Assembly: GCA_947454255.1 (NCBI GenBank)
Contig: CANGIU010000009.1
Span: 1 to 56,661, forward strand
From: Micrococcales bacterium
Lineage (GTDB): Bacteria > Actinomycetota > Actinomycetes > Actinomycetales > Microbacteriaceae
DNA length: 56,661 bases
Reading direction: 5' to 3'
Shown: one piece after another, positions 43,875 through 51,964 of the stretch
Layout of the letters: each line of letters opens with the position of its first letter
Position numbering within the stretch: the stretch's first letter is position 1
The notes under the pieces: model-generated
Told to the model about the DNA's origin: nothing
Database searches by the model: none
What the model saw: only the letters and a program-made list of their open reading frames with translations
Position numbers and translations under genes: made by a program

Positions 43875-44496
43875 TTCAAATAGACCTACTAATCCAAAAG
43901 AGGCTTGGGCGGCCATTGTTGAAGGCAATGCACGTTTTGTGTCTGGAGACCTCGCACACCCCAGACAAGATATCGACCACCGAGAGAAGCTTGCTGAAGC
44001 ACAAAAGCCATTCGCTGCTTTGTTTGGTTGCGCCGACTCCCGTCTTTCTGCTGAAATCATTTTTGATGTTGGTCTTGGAGACTTGTTCGTAGTTCGTAAC
44101 GCAGGTCAGGTAATCGCTGAAACAATTCTTGGGTCCTTGGAATATGCGGTTGAGGTTTTAGGTGTGCCTCTAATCTTGGTTCTAGGTCACGACGAGTGCG
44201 GGGCTATCAGGGCAACCATCGATGCATCTGAGGGCAAGATGAATGCTCAAGGTGAGTTCATTCACAATCTTGTTGAACGAATCTCCCCTACCGTCAAAGA
44301 AGCTCAAGCGCATGGTCTTCACCACATCGACGAAATAACAGATCTGCATGTAAGAGATACCATCAACGAAATGATCGGACGCTCGAAGCTCATTGCCGAA
44401 CGCATTGATTCGGGTAAATTGGCAGTTGTTGGTGCAAACTATCGCCTCACCCTGGGTGAGGTCCATGAAATCGTCACTTTTGGAAATATCAACTAG
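43867..44496 (+). CDS. Beta-class carbonic anhydrase
   Basis: 209 residues. The zinc ligands are all present: Cys55 and Asp57 in GCADSRLSAE, and His108 and Cys111 in LGHDECGA. The Asp57-Arg59 dyad fits the standard active site. It interconverts CO2 and bicarbonate, supporting carboxylations and pH balance. The start is TTG, overlapping the DUF4245 gene by 8 bp. In mycobacteria, as I recall, this place between DUF4245 and the fumarase holds glpX. Confidence 0.94.
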   Translation: MVDSNRPTNPKEAWAAIVEGNARFVSGDLAHPRQDIDHREKLAEAQKPFAALFGCADSRLSAEIIFDVGLGDLFVVRNAGQVIAETILGSLEYAVEVLGVPLILVLGHDECGAIRATIDASEGKMNAQGEFIHNLVERISPTVKEAQAHGLHHIDEITDLHVRDTINEMIGRSKLIAERIDSGKLAVVGANYRLTLGEVHEIVTFGNIN

Positions 44497-44512
44497 TAGG
44501 GCAGGCAAATAG

Positions 44513-45901
44513 ATGGAATATCGCATTGAACACGACACCATGGGCGAAGTTAAAGTCCCAGTAAACGCCCTGTACGCTGCTCAGACAGCCCGTGCAGTGG
44601 AGAACTTCCCGATCAGTGGAACTACCTTAGAACGCGCTCACATCGCTTCATTAGCTCAGATTAAGAAATCTGCTGCGTTGGCAAATGCCTCACTTGGAGT
44701 CCTTGATAAAGGAATTGCTGATGCTATAGCTGCTGCTGCAGATGAAGTCATTGCTGGAAAACATGATGCTGAATTCCCAGTCGACATCTTCCAGACTGGA
44801 TCTGGAACTTCATCAAACATGAACATGAACGAAGTCCTAGCCACCCTGGCAACAAACAAGCTTGGCTCAAAGGTTCACCCTAACGACCACGTAAACGCCT
44901 CACAGTCATCTAACGATGTCTTCCCAACCTCAGTGCACGTTGCTGTTACTTCTGCCCTCATCAACGATCTGCTACCCTCTCTAGATCACTTGGCTAAAGC
45001 ACTAGAAGCTAAAGCGATTGAATGGGAAACCGTGGTTAAGGCGGGTAGAACTCACCTGATGGATGCAACTCCGGTAACACTTGGTCAAGAGTTCGGTGGC
45101 TACGCAGCCCAGATTCGATATGGCATTGAAAGAGTTAACTCATCTATTGCACGTGTTGCGGAAGTCCCACTTGGAGGCACTGCTGTTGGCACCGGAATAA
45201 ACACTCCTAAGGGATTCCCTCAGGAAGTCATTCGACTACTCGCTCAAGAAACCAAGCTTCCTATTACCGAAGCCCGCAACCACTTTGAAGCACAGGGCGC
45301 TAGAGACGGTTTGGTTGAAGCATCCGGAGCGCTTAGAACCCTAGTTGTTGGGGTTACCAAGATTGCTAATGATCTTCGTTGGATGGGTTCAGGTCCAAAT
45401 GCAGGCTTAGGTGAAATCGCTATCCCCGACCTACAACCAGGTTCTTCAATCATGCCTGGCAAGGTAAACCCTGTCATTCCAGAAGCAGTAATGATGGTTG
45501 TTGCGAGAGTTATCGGTAACGATGCGACTGTTGCCTGGGCTGGTGCTACCGGTAACTTTGAACTGAACGTAGCAATCCCAGTGATGGGTAATGCTCTCTT
45601 GGAATCAATCAGATTACTTTCTAACTCTCTAAGACTTCTAGCAGACAAGACCGTTTCAGGGCTTGAGGCAAATGTTGAAAGAGCAAGAGCGCTGGCCGAA
45701 TCAAGCCCTTCAATCGTGACACCGCTAAACAAATACATTGGCTATGAAGCCGCGGCGAAAATCGCAAAGCATGCTGTTGCTAAAGCAATCACAATTCGTG
45801 AGGCAACCATTGAACTTGGTTATGTTGATGGTGAGAAGCTCACCATGGAACAGCTAGATAAAGCACTAGATGTTTTGTCGATGACCAAACCTAGTGAGTA
45901 A
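44513..45901 (+). CDS. fumC: Fumarate hydratase, class II
   Basis: 462 residues. The superfamily signature [12 protein letters not shown] is near 315-326, [11 protein letters not shown] near 180 and the [18 protein letters not shown] substrate loop near 121-139. It converts fumarate to malate in the TCA cycle; the sequence is FumC-like, not aspartase, since the fumarase loop is conserved. GGGCAGG lies upstream. It converges on a type IV prepilin peptidase gene with an 11-bp overlap. Confidence 0.96.
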   Translation: MEYRIEHDTMGEVKVPVNALYAAQTARAVENFPISGTTLERAHIASLAQIKKSAALANASLGVLDKGIADAIAAAADEVIAGKHDAEFPVDIFQTGSGTSSNMNMNEVLATLATNKLGSKVHPNDHVNASQSSNDVFPTSVHVAVTSALINDLLPSLDHLAKALEAKAIEWETVVKAGRTHLMDATPVTLGQEFGGYAAQIRYGIERVNSSIARVAEVPLGGTAVGTGINTPKGFPQEVIRLLAQETKLPITEARNHFEAQGARDGLVEASGALRTLVVGVTKIANDLRWMGSGPNAGLGEIAIPDLQPGSSIMPGKVNPVIPEAVMMVVARVIGNDATVAWAGATGNFELNVAIPVMGNALLESIRLLSNSLRLLADKTVSGLEANVERARALAESSPSIVTPLNKYIGYEAAAKIAKHAVAKAITIREATIELGYVDGEKLTMEQLDKALDVLSMTKPSE

Positions 45902-46370
45902 AGAGCCAGGAGCCGCAGGCTCCAATAAAACTCAACAATAGGTATGGGCCTAAAGGAATGCTTGAGCCAATCTTGGCTTTACTAAGAACAATCAAAATCA
46001 GGACTATCGCGAAAGCCAAAACAAAAGCGACACTGATGGCAATTAACGGAAGCCATGGATTGAAATAACCCAGCGTTAAAGCAATTACCGCCGCCAATTT
46101 CACATCCCCCATACCAAGAGCATTGATGTAATTTGCCGCTAACCCTAAAACACCAACAGCTAATGCAATCAGAACTGCATAAAGTTGGCGTGCCCAGTCT
46201 GCTGAAATTACTGTGGCGATGAACTGCGCTAAGAAGGCAACGGGGAACGCAGGTAACACCAACCTGTTTGGAAGTCGATGCTCTCTTAGATCAATCACAG
46301 TCAATGGCCACGCCACGGCTAGCAAATACAGAGCAGGTATTAGCGCTATTTGTTCAGACAGACTGGGCAC
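45891..46370 (-). CDS. A24 prepilin peptidase (TadV/CpaA-like)
   Basis: 159 residues with about six TM helices. The two catalytic aspartates are Asp27 in [11 protein letters not shown] and Asp88 in GMGDVK. The N-terminal cysteine-rich methyltransferase domain of PilD is absent, as in TadV/CpaA and archaeal FlaK types. It would cleave class III signal peptides of prepilins, but no pilin or secretion ATPase genes lie in the window. GTG start; TATCTT is exactly 6 nt upstream. Confidence 0.9.
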   Translation of the reverse strand: MPSLSEQIALIPALYLLAVAWPLTVIDLREHRLPNRLVLPAFPVAFLAQFIATVISADWARQLYAVLIALAVGVLGLAANYINALGMGDVKLAAVIALTLGYFNPWLPLIAISVAFVLAFAIVLILIVLSKAKIGSSIPLGPYLLLSFIGACGSWLFTH

Positions 46371-46421
46371 TAGCCCAAGATAGTTTTATCTGTCTTACTC
46401 TGCTTAAGTTATGCACAGCCT

Positions 46422-47774
46422 CTAGTTATCTAGAAGGCTGGTAACCATGTCTGCGATTGGTGATCTTTCACTTCTAGTAAGAGTCAAGTGAGCAAAAAGT
46501 GACTGCCCCTTTAGAGCTTCAATAACTGAAGCAACGCCATCATGTCTACCAACTCGAAGGTTATCTCTTTGAGCAACATCGTGAGTCAAGATCACTCTAG
46601 AGTTCTGACCAATGCGTGAGAGCACTGTTAGTAAAACATTTCTCTCAAGAGATTGAGCTTCATCAACAATCACGAAGGTGTCGTGAAGAGATCTACCTCT
46701 GATGTGAGTAAGCGGTAGTACTTCTAGCAGTCCACGATCTGTGACATGCTCTAAAACTTCTTTAGAAACCAATGGGCCGAGTGTGTCAAACACTGCTTGA
46801 GCCCAGGGGTTCATCTTCTCTGCCTCAGAACCGGGTAAATAACCAAGCTCTTGACCACCAACTGCATAGAGCGGTCTAAAGACCATGATCTTCTTGTGTG
46901 CTCTACGCTCTAGAACTGCTTCTAGACCTGCACAAAGTGCAAGAGCTGACTTACCAGTTCCTGCACGTCCTCCTAATGACACAATTCCAATCTCAGGATC
47001 TAGTAATACATCGATGGCAAGTCTCTGTTCCGCAGATCTTCCGTGCACACCAAAGAGGTCTCTGTCCCCTCTAACCAGCTTTACTTTCTTATCTGCCGTT
47101 ACACGACCTAGTGCATGTCCGCGTTCACTTGTAATTACCAAACCACAGTTGACGGGTAGGTCTTTAACCTCGGGGTGCTCATAAGTCTCAGCATCGTAGA
47201 GGTCACTCATTTGATCTGCGCTCATAGCCAGTTCATGAATACCTGTATATCCAGAGTCGACAGCCATCTCTGCCCGGTATTCATCTGCCATCAGTCCTAG
47301 AGCAGAAGCTTTAACGCGTAATGGTAGGTCTTTAGAAACGACGGTGACATCAAAACCTTCGTTAGCCAGGTTGGCTGCCACCGCAAGGATTCTAGAGTCG
47401 TTATCGCCAAGCTGGAATCCAACCGGAAGAACGTCGGGATTGATGTGGTTCAGTTCGACTCTTAGAGTTCCACCATCACCAATCTCAACTGGAAAATCTA
47501 ACCGCTCGTGCTTCATGCGTAGGTCATCCAGATGACGAAGTGCTTGTCTTGCAAAGTATCCAATTTCTGGATCGTTACGCTTTTTCTCTAGTTCGTTGAT
47601 GACGATGATTGGCAGGACGATTTCGTGCTCTGCAAACTTGAATATCGCTCTTGGGTCAGCAAGGAGTACCGAGGTATCGATGATGAAAGTTTTGATTGCC
47701 GTATCTGGCTTTTTGGGGGTTGCCTTCGCAGTGGTCTTGGTGGTTTTGCTTGAAGTACTGCTTTTAGTAGGCAT
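46422..47774 (-). CDS. PIN-PhoH fusion protein (PhoH2 type)
   Basis: 450 residues. A Lys/Thr/Ser-rich tail (1-28) precedes a PIN nuclease domain (about 30-165) with Asp33 in [11 protein letters not shown] and a conserved NELEKKR. A linker follows, then the PhoH ATPase (about 245-445) with Walker [11 protein letters not shown] and Walker B IVDEAQSL. PhoH2 proteins are ATP-dependent RNA-unwinding and cleaving enzymes in mycobacteria. The ATG has a strong CAGGAGAG site. Neighbours fumC and the Z-isoprenyl synthase match the mycobacterial order. Confidence 0.94.
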   Translation of the reverse strand: MPTKSSTSSKTTKTTAKATPKKPDTAIKTFIIDTSVLLADPRAIFKFAEHEIVLPIIVINELEKKRNDPEIGYFARQALRHLDDLRMKHERLDFPVEIGDGGTLRVELNHINPDVLPVGFQLGDNDSRILAVAANLANEGFDVTVVSKDLPLRVKASALGLMADEYRAEMAVDSGYTGIHELAMSADQMSDLYDAETYEHPEVKDLPVNCGLVITSERGHALGRVTADKKVKLVRGDRDLFGVHGRSAEQRLAIDVLLDPEIGIVSLGGRAGTGKSALALCAGLEAVLERRAHKKIMVFRPLYAVGGQELGYLPGSEAEKMNPWAQAVFDTLGPLVSKEVLEHVTDRGLLEVLPLTHIRGRSLHDTFVIVDEAQSLERNVLLTVLSRIGQNSRVILTHDVAQRDNLRVGRHDGVASVIEALKGQSLFAHLTLTRSERSPIADMVTSLLDN

Positions 47775-47874
47775 TAACTCTCCTGCTGATTCTGTTTGGT
47801 TTGAGATTACGCCTTAGATGTTTTGGGCTTGGAACCAACACGCCCGAATCAGGGTGTGGTAATCAAAAATTTAC

Positions 47875-48636
47875 TTAAGCACCAAACCTGCGGTTACGTT
47901 TACCAAAAGCACGAAGGGCTCGAAGGAAATCAACCCTTCTAAAATCAGGCCAGAGAGCTTCTTCGAAGTAGAGCTCACTGTTGCTGCTTTGCCAGAGCAG
48001 GAAACCACTTAGTCGTTGCTCCCCTGAAGTCCTAATTATCAAATCAGGGTCCGGTTGACCTCCGGTATACAGGTGCTCGGTGATTAGTTCTGGTGTCAGT
48101 AACTCAACTAGATCTTCCGTGCTTGCACCAGATTTGACGTGAGTCTTAACAATCTCTTTCATGGCTTCCGCGATCTCGTTTCGCCCTCCATAGGCAACAG
48201 CTAGATTCACGTGCAGACCGTGAATGTTCTTTGTCGCCTTTTCTGCTTTTTCAATTCGCTCAAGCAGCTCCTTAGGCAAGGACTGTCTAGAACCCACTAA
48301 TTGAACTCGCCAGAGCTGAGCTTCAGCTAACTCTGTTGCCACGTCACCAATAATACGAAGAAGGTCTTCTAGTTCGTCTTCAGTGCGTTTAGTTAGGTTT
48401 TCAATCGAGAGCATATACAAAGTCACAACTGGGATGCCTAGGTCATCACACCAACCAAGGAACTCATGAATTTTCTTCCCTCCGGCAGTGTGACCAACTT
48501 TTGCCTTAGCGGAGAAATTGCGTTCAGCCCAACGTCTATTGCCATCGAGCATGACGGCAACGTGCTTGGGTAAAGCATCTTTAGCGAGACCACCCAGAAT
48601 GCCGCGCTCATAGAGACGATAAATTAACTTACGCAC
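47875..48636 (-). CDS. Cis-prenyltransferase (short-chain Z-isoprenyl diphosphate synthase or UppS)
   Basis: 253 residues. The catalytic MLDGNRRWA has Asp31; the SIENLTKR and DLIIRTSGEQRLSGFLLWQSS motifs are complete. It condenses IPP with an allylic diphosphate in cis. Its position beside hemolysin III and the start of the greA block equals that of the mycobacterial Z-farnesyl diphosphate synthase (Rv1086, from memory) rather than the long-chain UppS, so the product may be short. GTG start; TAACCT is exactly 6 nt upstream. A weak hairpin lies downstream at about 47838-47860. Confidence 0.92.
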   Translation of the reverse strand: MRKLIYRLYERGILGGLAKDALPKHVAVMLDGNRRWAERNFSAKAKVGHTAGGKKIHEFLGWCDDLGIPVVTLYMLSIENLTKRTEDELEDLLRIIGDVATELAEAQLWRVQLVGSRQSLPKELLERIEKAEKATKNIHGLHVNLAVAYGGRNEIAEAMKEIVKTHVKSGASTEDLVELLTPELITEHLYTGGQPDPDLIIRTSGEQRLSGFLLWQSSNSELYFEEALWPDFRRVDFLRALRAFGKRNRRFGA

Positions 48637-48677
48637 CCTTTAAGGTTACCTGCTGATTAGTGTTCAGAAATACTGGT

Positions 48678-48683
48678 TAGGGT
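48678..48683 (+). promoter_or_regulatory. -10 hexamer for leaderless hemolysin III-family transcript
   Basis: TAGGGT stands exactly 6 nt before ATG 48690. On the opposite strand TAACCT (48648-48643) is 6 nt before the cis-prenyltransferase GTG 48636. Both genes of this divergent pair are therefore predicted leaderless. Confidence 0.45.
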
Positions 48684-48689
48684 TTAGTA

Positions 48690-49415
48690 ATGGAGAACAA
48701 TCAACAAGATAGCCCCGACCCGATTTACCTGCCTCTGTCGGAGACGATCTCCGCTGATGCCTTGGATAAGAAGCCCTCTTGGCGAGGCTGGATTCACACT
48801 GGGGTGCTTCCGATTGTCATAGCCGGTGGCATCGTCTTGATTGTTCTAGCTCACGGAGCAATCCCTAAAGTTGCCGCGAGCATATTCTTTGCAAGCTCCT
48901 TCTTGCTCTTTGGAAACAGTGCTTTGTATCACCGATTCAACTGGAAACCGAAGATGAAAATAACCCTCAAAAGGATTGATCACGCCAACATCTTTTTGCT
49001 CATCGCAGGCAGCTATACCCCAATGGCGATGCTGGCACTTCCCTCAAGTAAAGGTTTGGTTCTCTTAGTTGCAGTTTGGATTGGCGCAATTCTAGGAATT
49101 AGTTTCAGGATCTTCTGGATAAATGCACCGCGGTGGTTGTATGTTCCCCTCTATGTGCTTTTGAGCTGGGCCGCAATGTTTTACGTTGCTGACTTTTTTG
49201 CCTTCAACGCAGTAGCGATGTCTTTGATTCTGATTGGTGGCATTTGTTACACCATAGGTGCGGTTGTTTATGGTCTAAAAAGACCTAACCCAATTCCTGG
49301 ACATTTTGGTTTTCATGAAATATTTCACTCGTTAACAGTGATTGCTTTTATCTGCCATTGGGTTGCAGTCTTACTAGTGTCGATCAAACCACTTCTAGGT
49401 TCGCTAGGTAACTAG
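48690..49415 (+). CDS. Hemolysin III / PAQR-like membrane protein (TrhA family)
   Basis: 241 residues with seven predicted TM helices. Family hallmarks are visible: FGNSALYHRF (near 74), the HANIFLLIAGSYTPMA motif (near 98) and the C-terminal HEIFHSLTVIAFICHWVAVL (near 210), supplying three or four histidines for a zinc site as in PAQR receptors. 'Hemolysin' is a historical name; a role in membrane energetics is reported for E. coli TrhA. Its stop shares CTAG with the stop of the convergent 88-residue gene. Confidence 0.92.
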   Translation: MENNQQDSPDPIYLPLSETISADALDKKPSWRGWIHTGVLPIVIAGGIVLIVLAHGAIPKVAASIFFASSFLLFGNSALYHRFNWKPKMKITLKRIDHANIFLLIAGSYTPMAMLALPSSKGLVLLVAVWIGAILGISFRIFWINAPRWLYVPLYVLLSWAAMFYVADFFAFNAVAMSLILIGGICYTIGAVVYGLKRPNPIPGHFGFHEIFHSLTVIAFICHWVAVLLVSIKPLLGSLGN

Positions 49416-49678
49416 TTCTTCTTTTTCTGCCTTGCTAATTCAGCGGCCTCTTCGGCAGCTGCTTCCTCTTCTGTGATCTCCTGTTGGATTTCAGCGCGGT
49501 ATCGCATTCGTCTAATTCTTCTCACCATGTCATAAATCAAGAACAAGGCAGCGACTGCCAAAGCAAAAGTGAAGATCCAACCGATAGTTCCTGGGCTGGT
49601 TGAGATGGCAGTTGGCTCAGCTGACTCAGTTGGAAGCGGTGTACCGTCTGCTTTGAGAATTAGGGAAAACAAGTTCAT
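49412..49678 (-). CDS. Small single-pass membrane protein (88 aa)
   Basis: 88 residues: a Ser/Thr/Glu-rich segment outside (about 10-30), one TM helix (about 32-51), then a basic RRIRRMRYR stretch and a Glu/Ala-rich helix ending in KKKN, so the C-terminus is probably cytoplasmic. Position and length match the small protein next to mca in mycobacteria (Rv1083, from memory), but mca itself is absent here. The -10 TAAGGT is 6 nt from the ATG. Function unknown. Confidence 0.8.
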   Translation of the reverse strand: MNLFSLILKADGTPLPTESAEPTAISTSPGTIGWIFTFALAVAALFLIYDMVRRIRRMRYRAEIQQEITEEEAAAEEAAELARQKKKN

Positions 49679-49682
49679 GAGT

Positions 49683-49690
49683 TAACCTTA
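49683..49690. promoter_or_regulatory. Symmetric bidirectional -10 element
   Basis: The 8 bp TAACCTTA read as TAACCT on the plus strand (49683-49688) and TAAGGT on the minus strand (49690-49685). The plus hexamer is 7 nt before ATG 49696, the minus hexamer 6 nt before ATG 49678. The two start codons are exactly 18 bp apart. A symmetric -10 giving divergent starts about 18 bp apart has been described as a general bidirectional promoter form in bacteria. Confidence 0.6.
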
Positions 49691-49695
49691 TTCTG

Positions 49696-50112
49696 ATGGA
49701 AGAGTTACCAAATCAAATAGCCGAAAGATACGGCCGAAGCCCTAGCCAGAGTGCTAGAAATCGACTTGGAGTGATTATTACCGCCATAGTCTTTGGCCTG
49801 CTGTTTGCAATCTGGATGATCTGGGTGACAATTACTGGGGCAAACCAGCTAAGCCCTAAAACCACTGCTTACGAGCTTTTTGGTTCAGGACAAGTCTCAG
49901 TTACGTTCACAGTGGTAAAGCCCGCTGATAAGACTGTCATCTGCGCTGTGAAGGCTCTAAAACAGGATTACGGCATCGTTGGCTACAAAGAGGTGACCCT
50001 GCCTGGGGACGCTTCTAGAGACGGCACAGCAGTTGAAGTAGCCCAAAAGGTAACCTTTGGGACAACCGAGCAGGCTGTTACAGGACTGGTCGACAGGTGC
50101 TGGTTTTACTAG
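49696..50112 (+). CDS. DUF4307 membrane-anchored protein
   Basis: 138 residues. A short N-terminus with ERYGRSPSQSARNR precedes one TM segment (about 25-47). A ~90-residue extracytoplasmic beta domain follows, with two cysteines (Cys95 region and Cys135 region) that may pair. This is the DUF4307 pattern of actinobacteria, usually between mca and greA. Function unknown. It shares a symmetric -10 element with the divergent 88-residue gene and ends at a strong terminator before greA. Confidence 0.87.
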   Translation: MEELPNQIAERYGRSPSQSARNRLGVIITAIVFGLLFAIWMIWVTITGANQLSPKTTAYELFGSGQVSVTFTVVKPADKTVICAVKALKQDYGIVGYKEVTLPGDASRDGTAVEVAQKVTFGTTEQAVTGLVDRCWFY

Positions 50113-50126
50113 ACTTGTCATAATGA

Positions 50127-50157
50127 CGCTCGACCTTCGGTCGAGCGCTTTTATTTA
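50127..50157 (+). terminator. Intrinsic terminator in front of greA
   Basis: CGCTCGAC (50127-50134) and GTCGAGCG (50140-50147) form an 8-bp stem with a CTTCG loop, followed by CTTTTATTT. It ends DUF4307 transcription. CATAAT at 50119-50124, just before it, could be a -10 whose transcript would start inside the hairpin region. An 11-bp palindrome, GTCATAATGAC, covers this hexamer (50117-50127). greA then has GGAG and ATG at 50183. Confidence 0.85.
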
Positions 50158-50182
50158 GGTCCCCATAAACATCTGGAGCATC

Positions 50183-50665
50183 ATGAACAACAATCCGACT
50201 TGGCTCACCCAAGAGGCGTATGACCGTCTCAAGGCTGAACTCGACAACCTGCTTAACGTCGAGCGCGCAGCCATCGCCAAGAAGATCCAGGATGCCAGAG
50301 AAGAAGGTGACCTAAAGGAGAACGGTGGCTACCACGCTGCTAAAGACCAGCAGGGAATCATCGAAGCGAGAATAGCTCGTCTAAACCAGATTCTGGCTAA
50401 CTCTGTTGTTGGTGAATCAAAAGAGAACAGTGACACTGTTTCTCAAGGAATGGTTATCACCATTGAACTAAATGGTAAGCAGATGGAATTCTTGCTTGGT
50501 TCTGCTGAGATGGCGGAGAACACTGACCTAACTGTTTACTCACCGGATAGCCCAATGGGCACTGCAATCATCGGCGCAAAGATTGGTGAATCAGTTTCAT
50601 ACACCGCACCTACCGGTAAAGAGTTAACAGTCAAAATCATTGCTGTTAAGCACTTCGAAGGTTAG
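50183..50665 (+). CDS. greA: Transcription elongation factor GreA
   Basis: 160 residues, the standard length. The N-terminal coiled coil carries the acidic tip in EGDLKENGGYHAAKDQQG (near 42-59), whose Asp and Glu activate RNA polymerase cleavage of backtracked RNA. The C-terminal FKBP-like domain (about 85-157) ends VKIIAVKHFEG. GGAG lies 5 nt before the ATG. It follows DUF4307, as in mycobacteria, and converges on ilvA with a 4-bp TTAG overlap. Confidence 0.97.
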   Translation: MNNNPTWLTQEAYDRLKAELDNLLNVERAAIAKKIQDAREEGDLKENGGYHAAKDQQGIIEARIARLNQILANSVVGESKENSDTVSQGMVITIELNGKQMEFLLGSAEMAENTDLTVYSPDSPMGTAIIGAKIGESVSYTAPTGKELTVKIIAVKHFEG

Positions 50666-51915
50666 TCTTCGCGAGCTTCTAAGATTCTAGGTTTTAGACC
50701 AGCATGCTTTAGTGCTTTTAGAACTTCAAGAGTATGTTCATGGCCTGAAGTTTCAACTGAAAGATTTAGTTCAACCTCAGAGATCTTCAAACCTAGACCG
50801 TGTCGAGTGTGGAGAACTTCAACAACGTTGGCATTCGCCTTTGCAATAACCTCAGCGGTCAGGGCTAGCTGTCCTGGTCTGTCTGGAAGCATTACTGAAA
50901 TAGTTGTGTATCGCTCTGCTGCTGCTAGACCATGACGAACAACTCTCTGCAACAACAGCGGATCCATGTTTCCGCCAGAAAGAATCACAACAGTCTTACC
51001 TTTAAGTTTTAGCTTTCCAGCAATTAGTGCGGCAACACCGACCGCTCCCGCTGGTTCAACAACCTGCTTCGAGCGTTCAAGCAACACAAGAATTGCCTTG
51101 GCAATTTCATTCTCAGAAACTGTCACAACTTTGTCTAGGTGCTTCTTAATTAGTTCAAATGGAATTCGGCCGGGTTTGGAAACCGCAATACCATCAGCAA
51201 TGGTTGGAGTGGTGACAACCTCAGTCAATTTACCTGTCTTCATTGAAGGAACATAAGGTGCAGCATGCTCAGACTGAACACCATAAACCTTTACTTTTCT
51301 TCCATTGGCTTTGGCAGAGAGCTTTGCTGCAACAGCAACGCCAGCAGCCAATCCTCCACCACCGATGGCAACAACAATGTTGTCAACATCAGGAAGTTCC
51401 TGCATGATTTCTAAACCAACAGTTCCTTGACCAATAACCACATCAATGTGATCGAAAGGAGGGATGAAAACTGAGTTCTTCTTGTGTGAAAACTCTTGAG
51501 CGGCTTTAAGACATTCAGCGAAAGTCGCACCGGTTAGTACAACCTCTGCTCCATAACCCTTGGTTGCTTGAACCTTAGGAAGGGATGCACCAATAGGCAT
51601 AAAAATCGTGGCCTTGATGCCAAGCTTCGAAGCCGCCAGAGCAACTCCCTGAGCATGGTTACCAGCACTAGCTGCAACTACTCCGCGCTTGCGCTCCTGG
51701 GCAGTCAATTTAGACATGCGGTTATATGCACCGCGAAGCTTATAAGCACCAGTTCTCTGGAGGTTTTCAGCCTTAAGAAAGACCTGACCGCCAGTTAGGT
51801 CAGATAGGTAAAAACTGTCTAACAGTGGGGTTTTCTTAGCGATAGCCAAGACATTGGCTTCAGCAGCCTCAAAATCCTTCAGAGTAGGTGTCACCACCGG
51901 AGTCACATTAGACAA
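50662..51915 (-). CDS. ilvA: Threonine ammonia-lyase (threonine dehydratase) with ACT domain
   Basis: 417 residues. The PLP lysine is Lys59 in TGAYKLRGA; the phosphate loop is GGGGLAAG near 191. A single C-terminal ACT domain (about 335-410) gives allosteric control. One ACT domain is the form also seen in catabolic-type enzymes; the gene symbol follows common use for isoleucine synthesis. It deaminates threonine to 2-oxobutyrate. The start is TTG, with GAGG 6 nt upstream. Divergent from the YcaQ-like gene. Confidence 0.92.
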   Translation of the reverse strand: MSNVTPVVTPTLKDFEAAEANVLAIAKKTPLLDSFYLSDLTGGQVFLKAENLQRTGAYKLRGAYNRMSKLTAQERKRGVVAASAGNHAQGVALAASKLGIKATIFMPIGASLPKVQATKGYGAEVVLTGATFAECLKAAQEFSHKKNSVFIPPFDHIDVVIGQGTVGLEIMQELPDVDNIVVAIGGGGLAAGVAVAAKLSAKANGRKVKVYGVQSEHAAPYVPSMKTGKLTEVVTTPTIADGIAVSKPGRIPFELIKKHLDKVVTVSENEIAKAILVLLERSKQVVEPAGAVGVAALIAGKLKLKGKTVVILSGGNMDPLLLQRVVRHGLAAAERYTTISVMLPDRPGQLALTAEVIAKANANVVEVLHTRHGLGLKISEVELNLSVETSGHEHTLEVLKALKHAGLKPRILEARED

Positions 51916-51964
51916 ACTAACCTCACTTACTTATTTATTAGAGTTTAGTTTGAGAAAGAGACTG

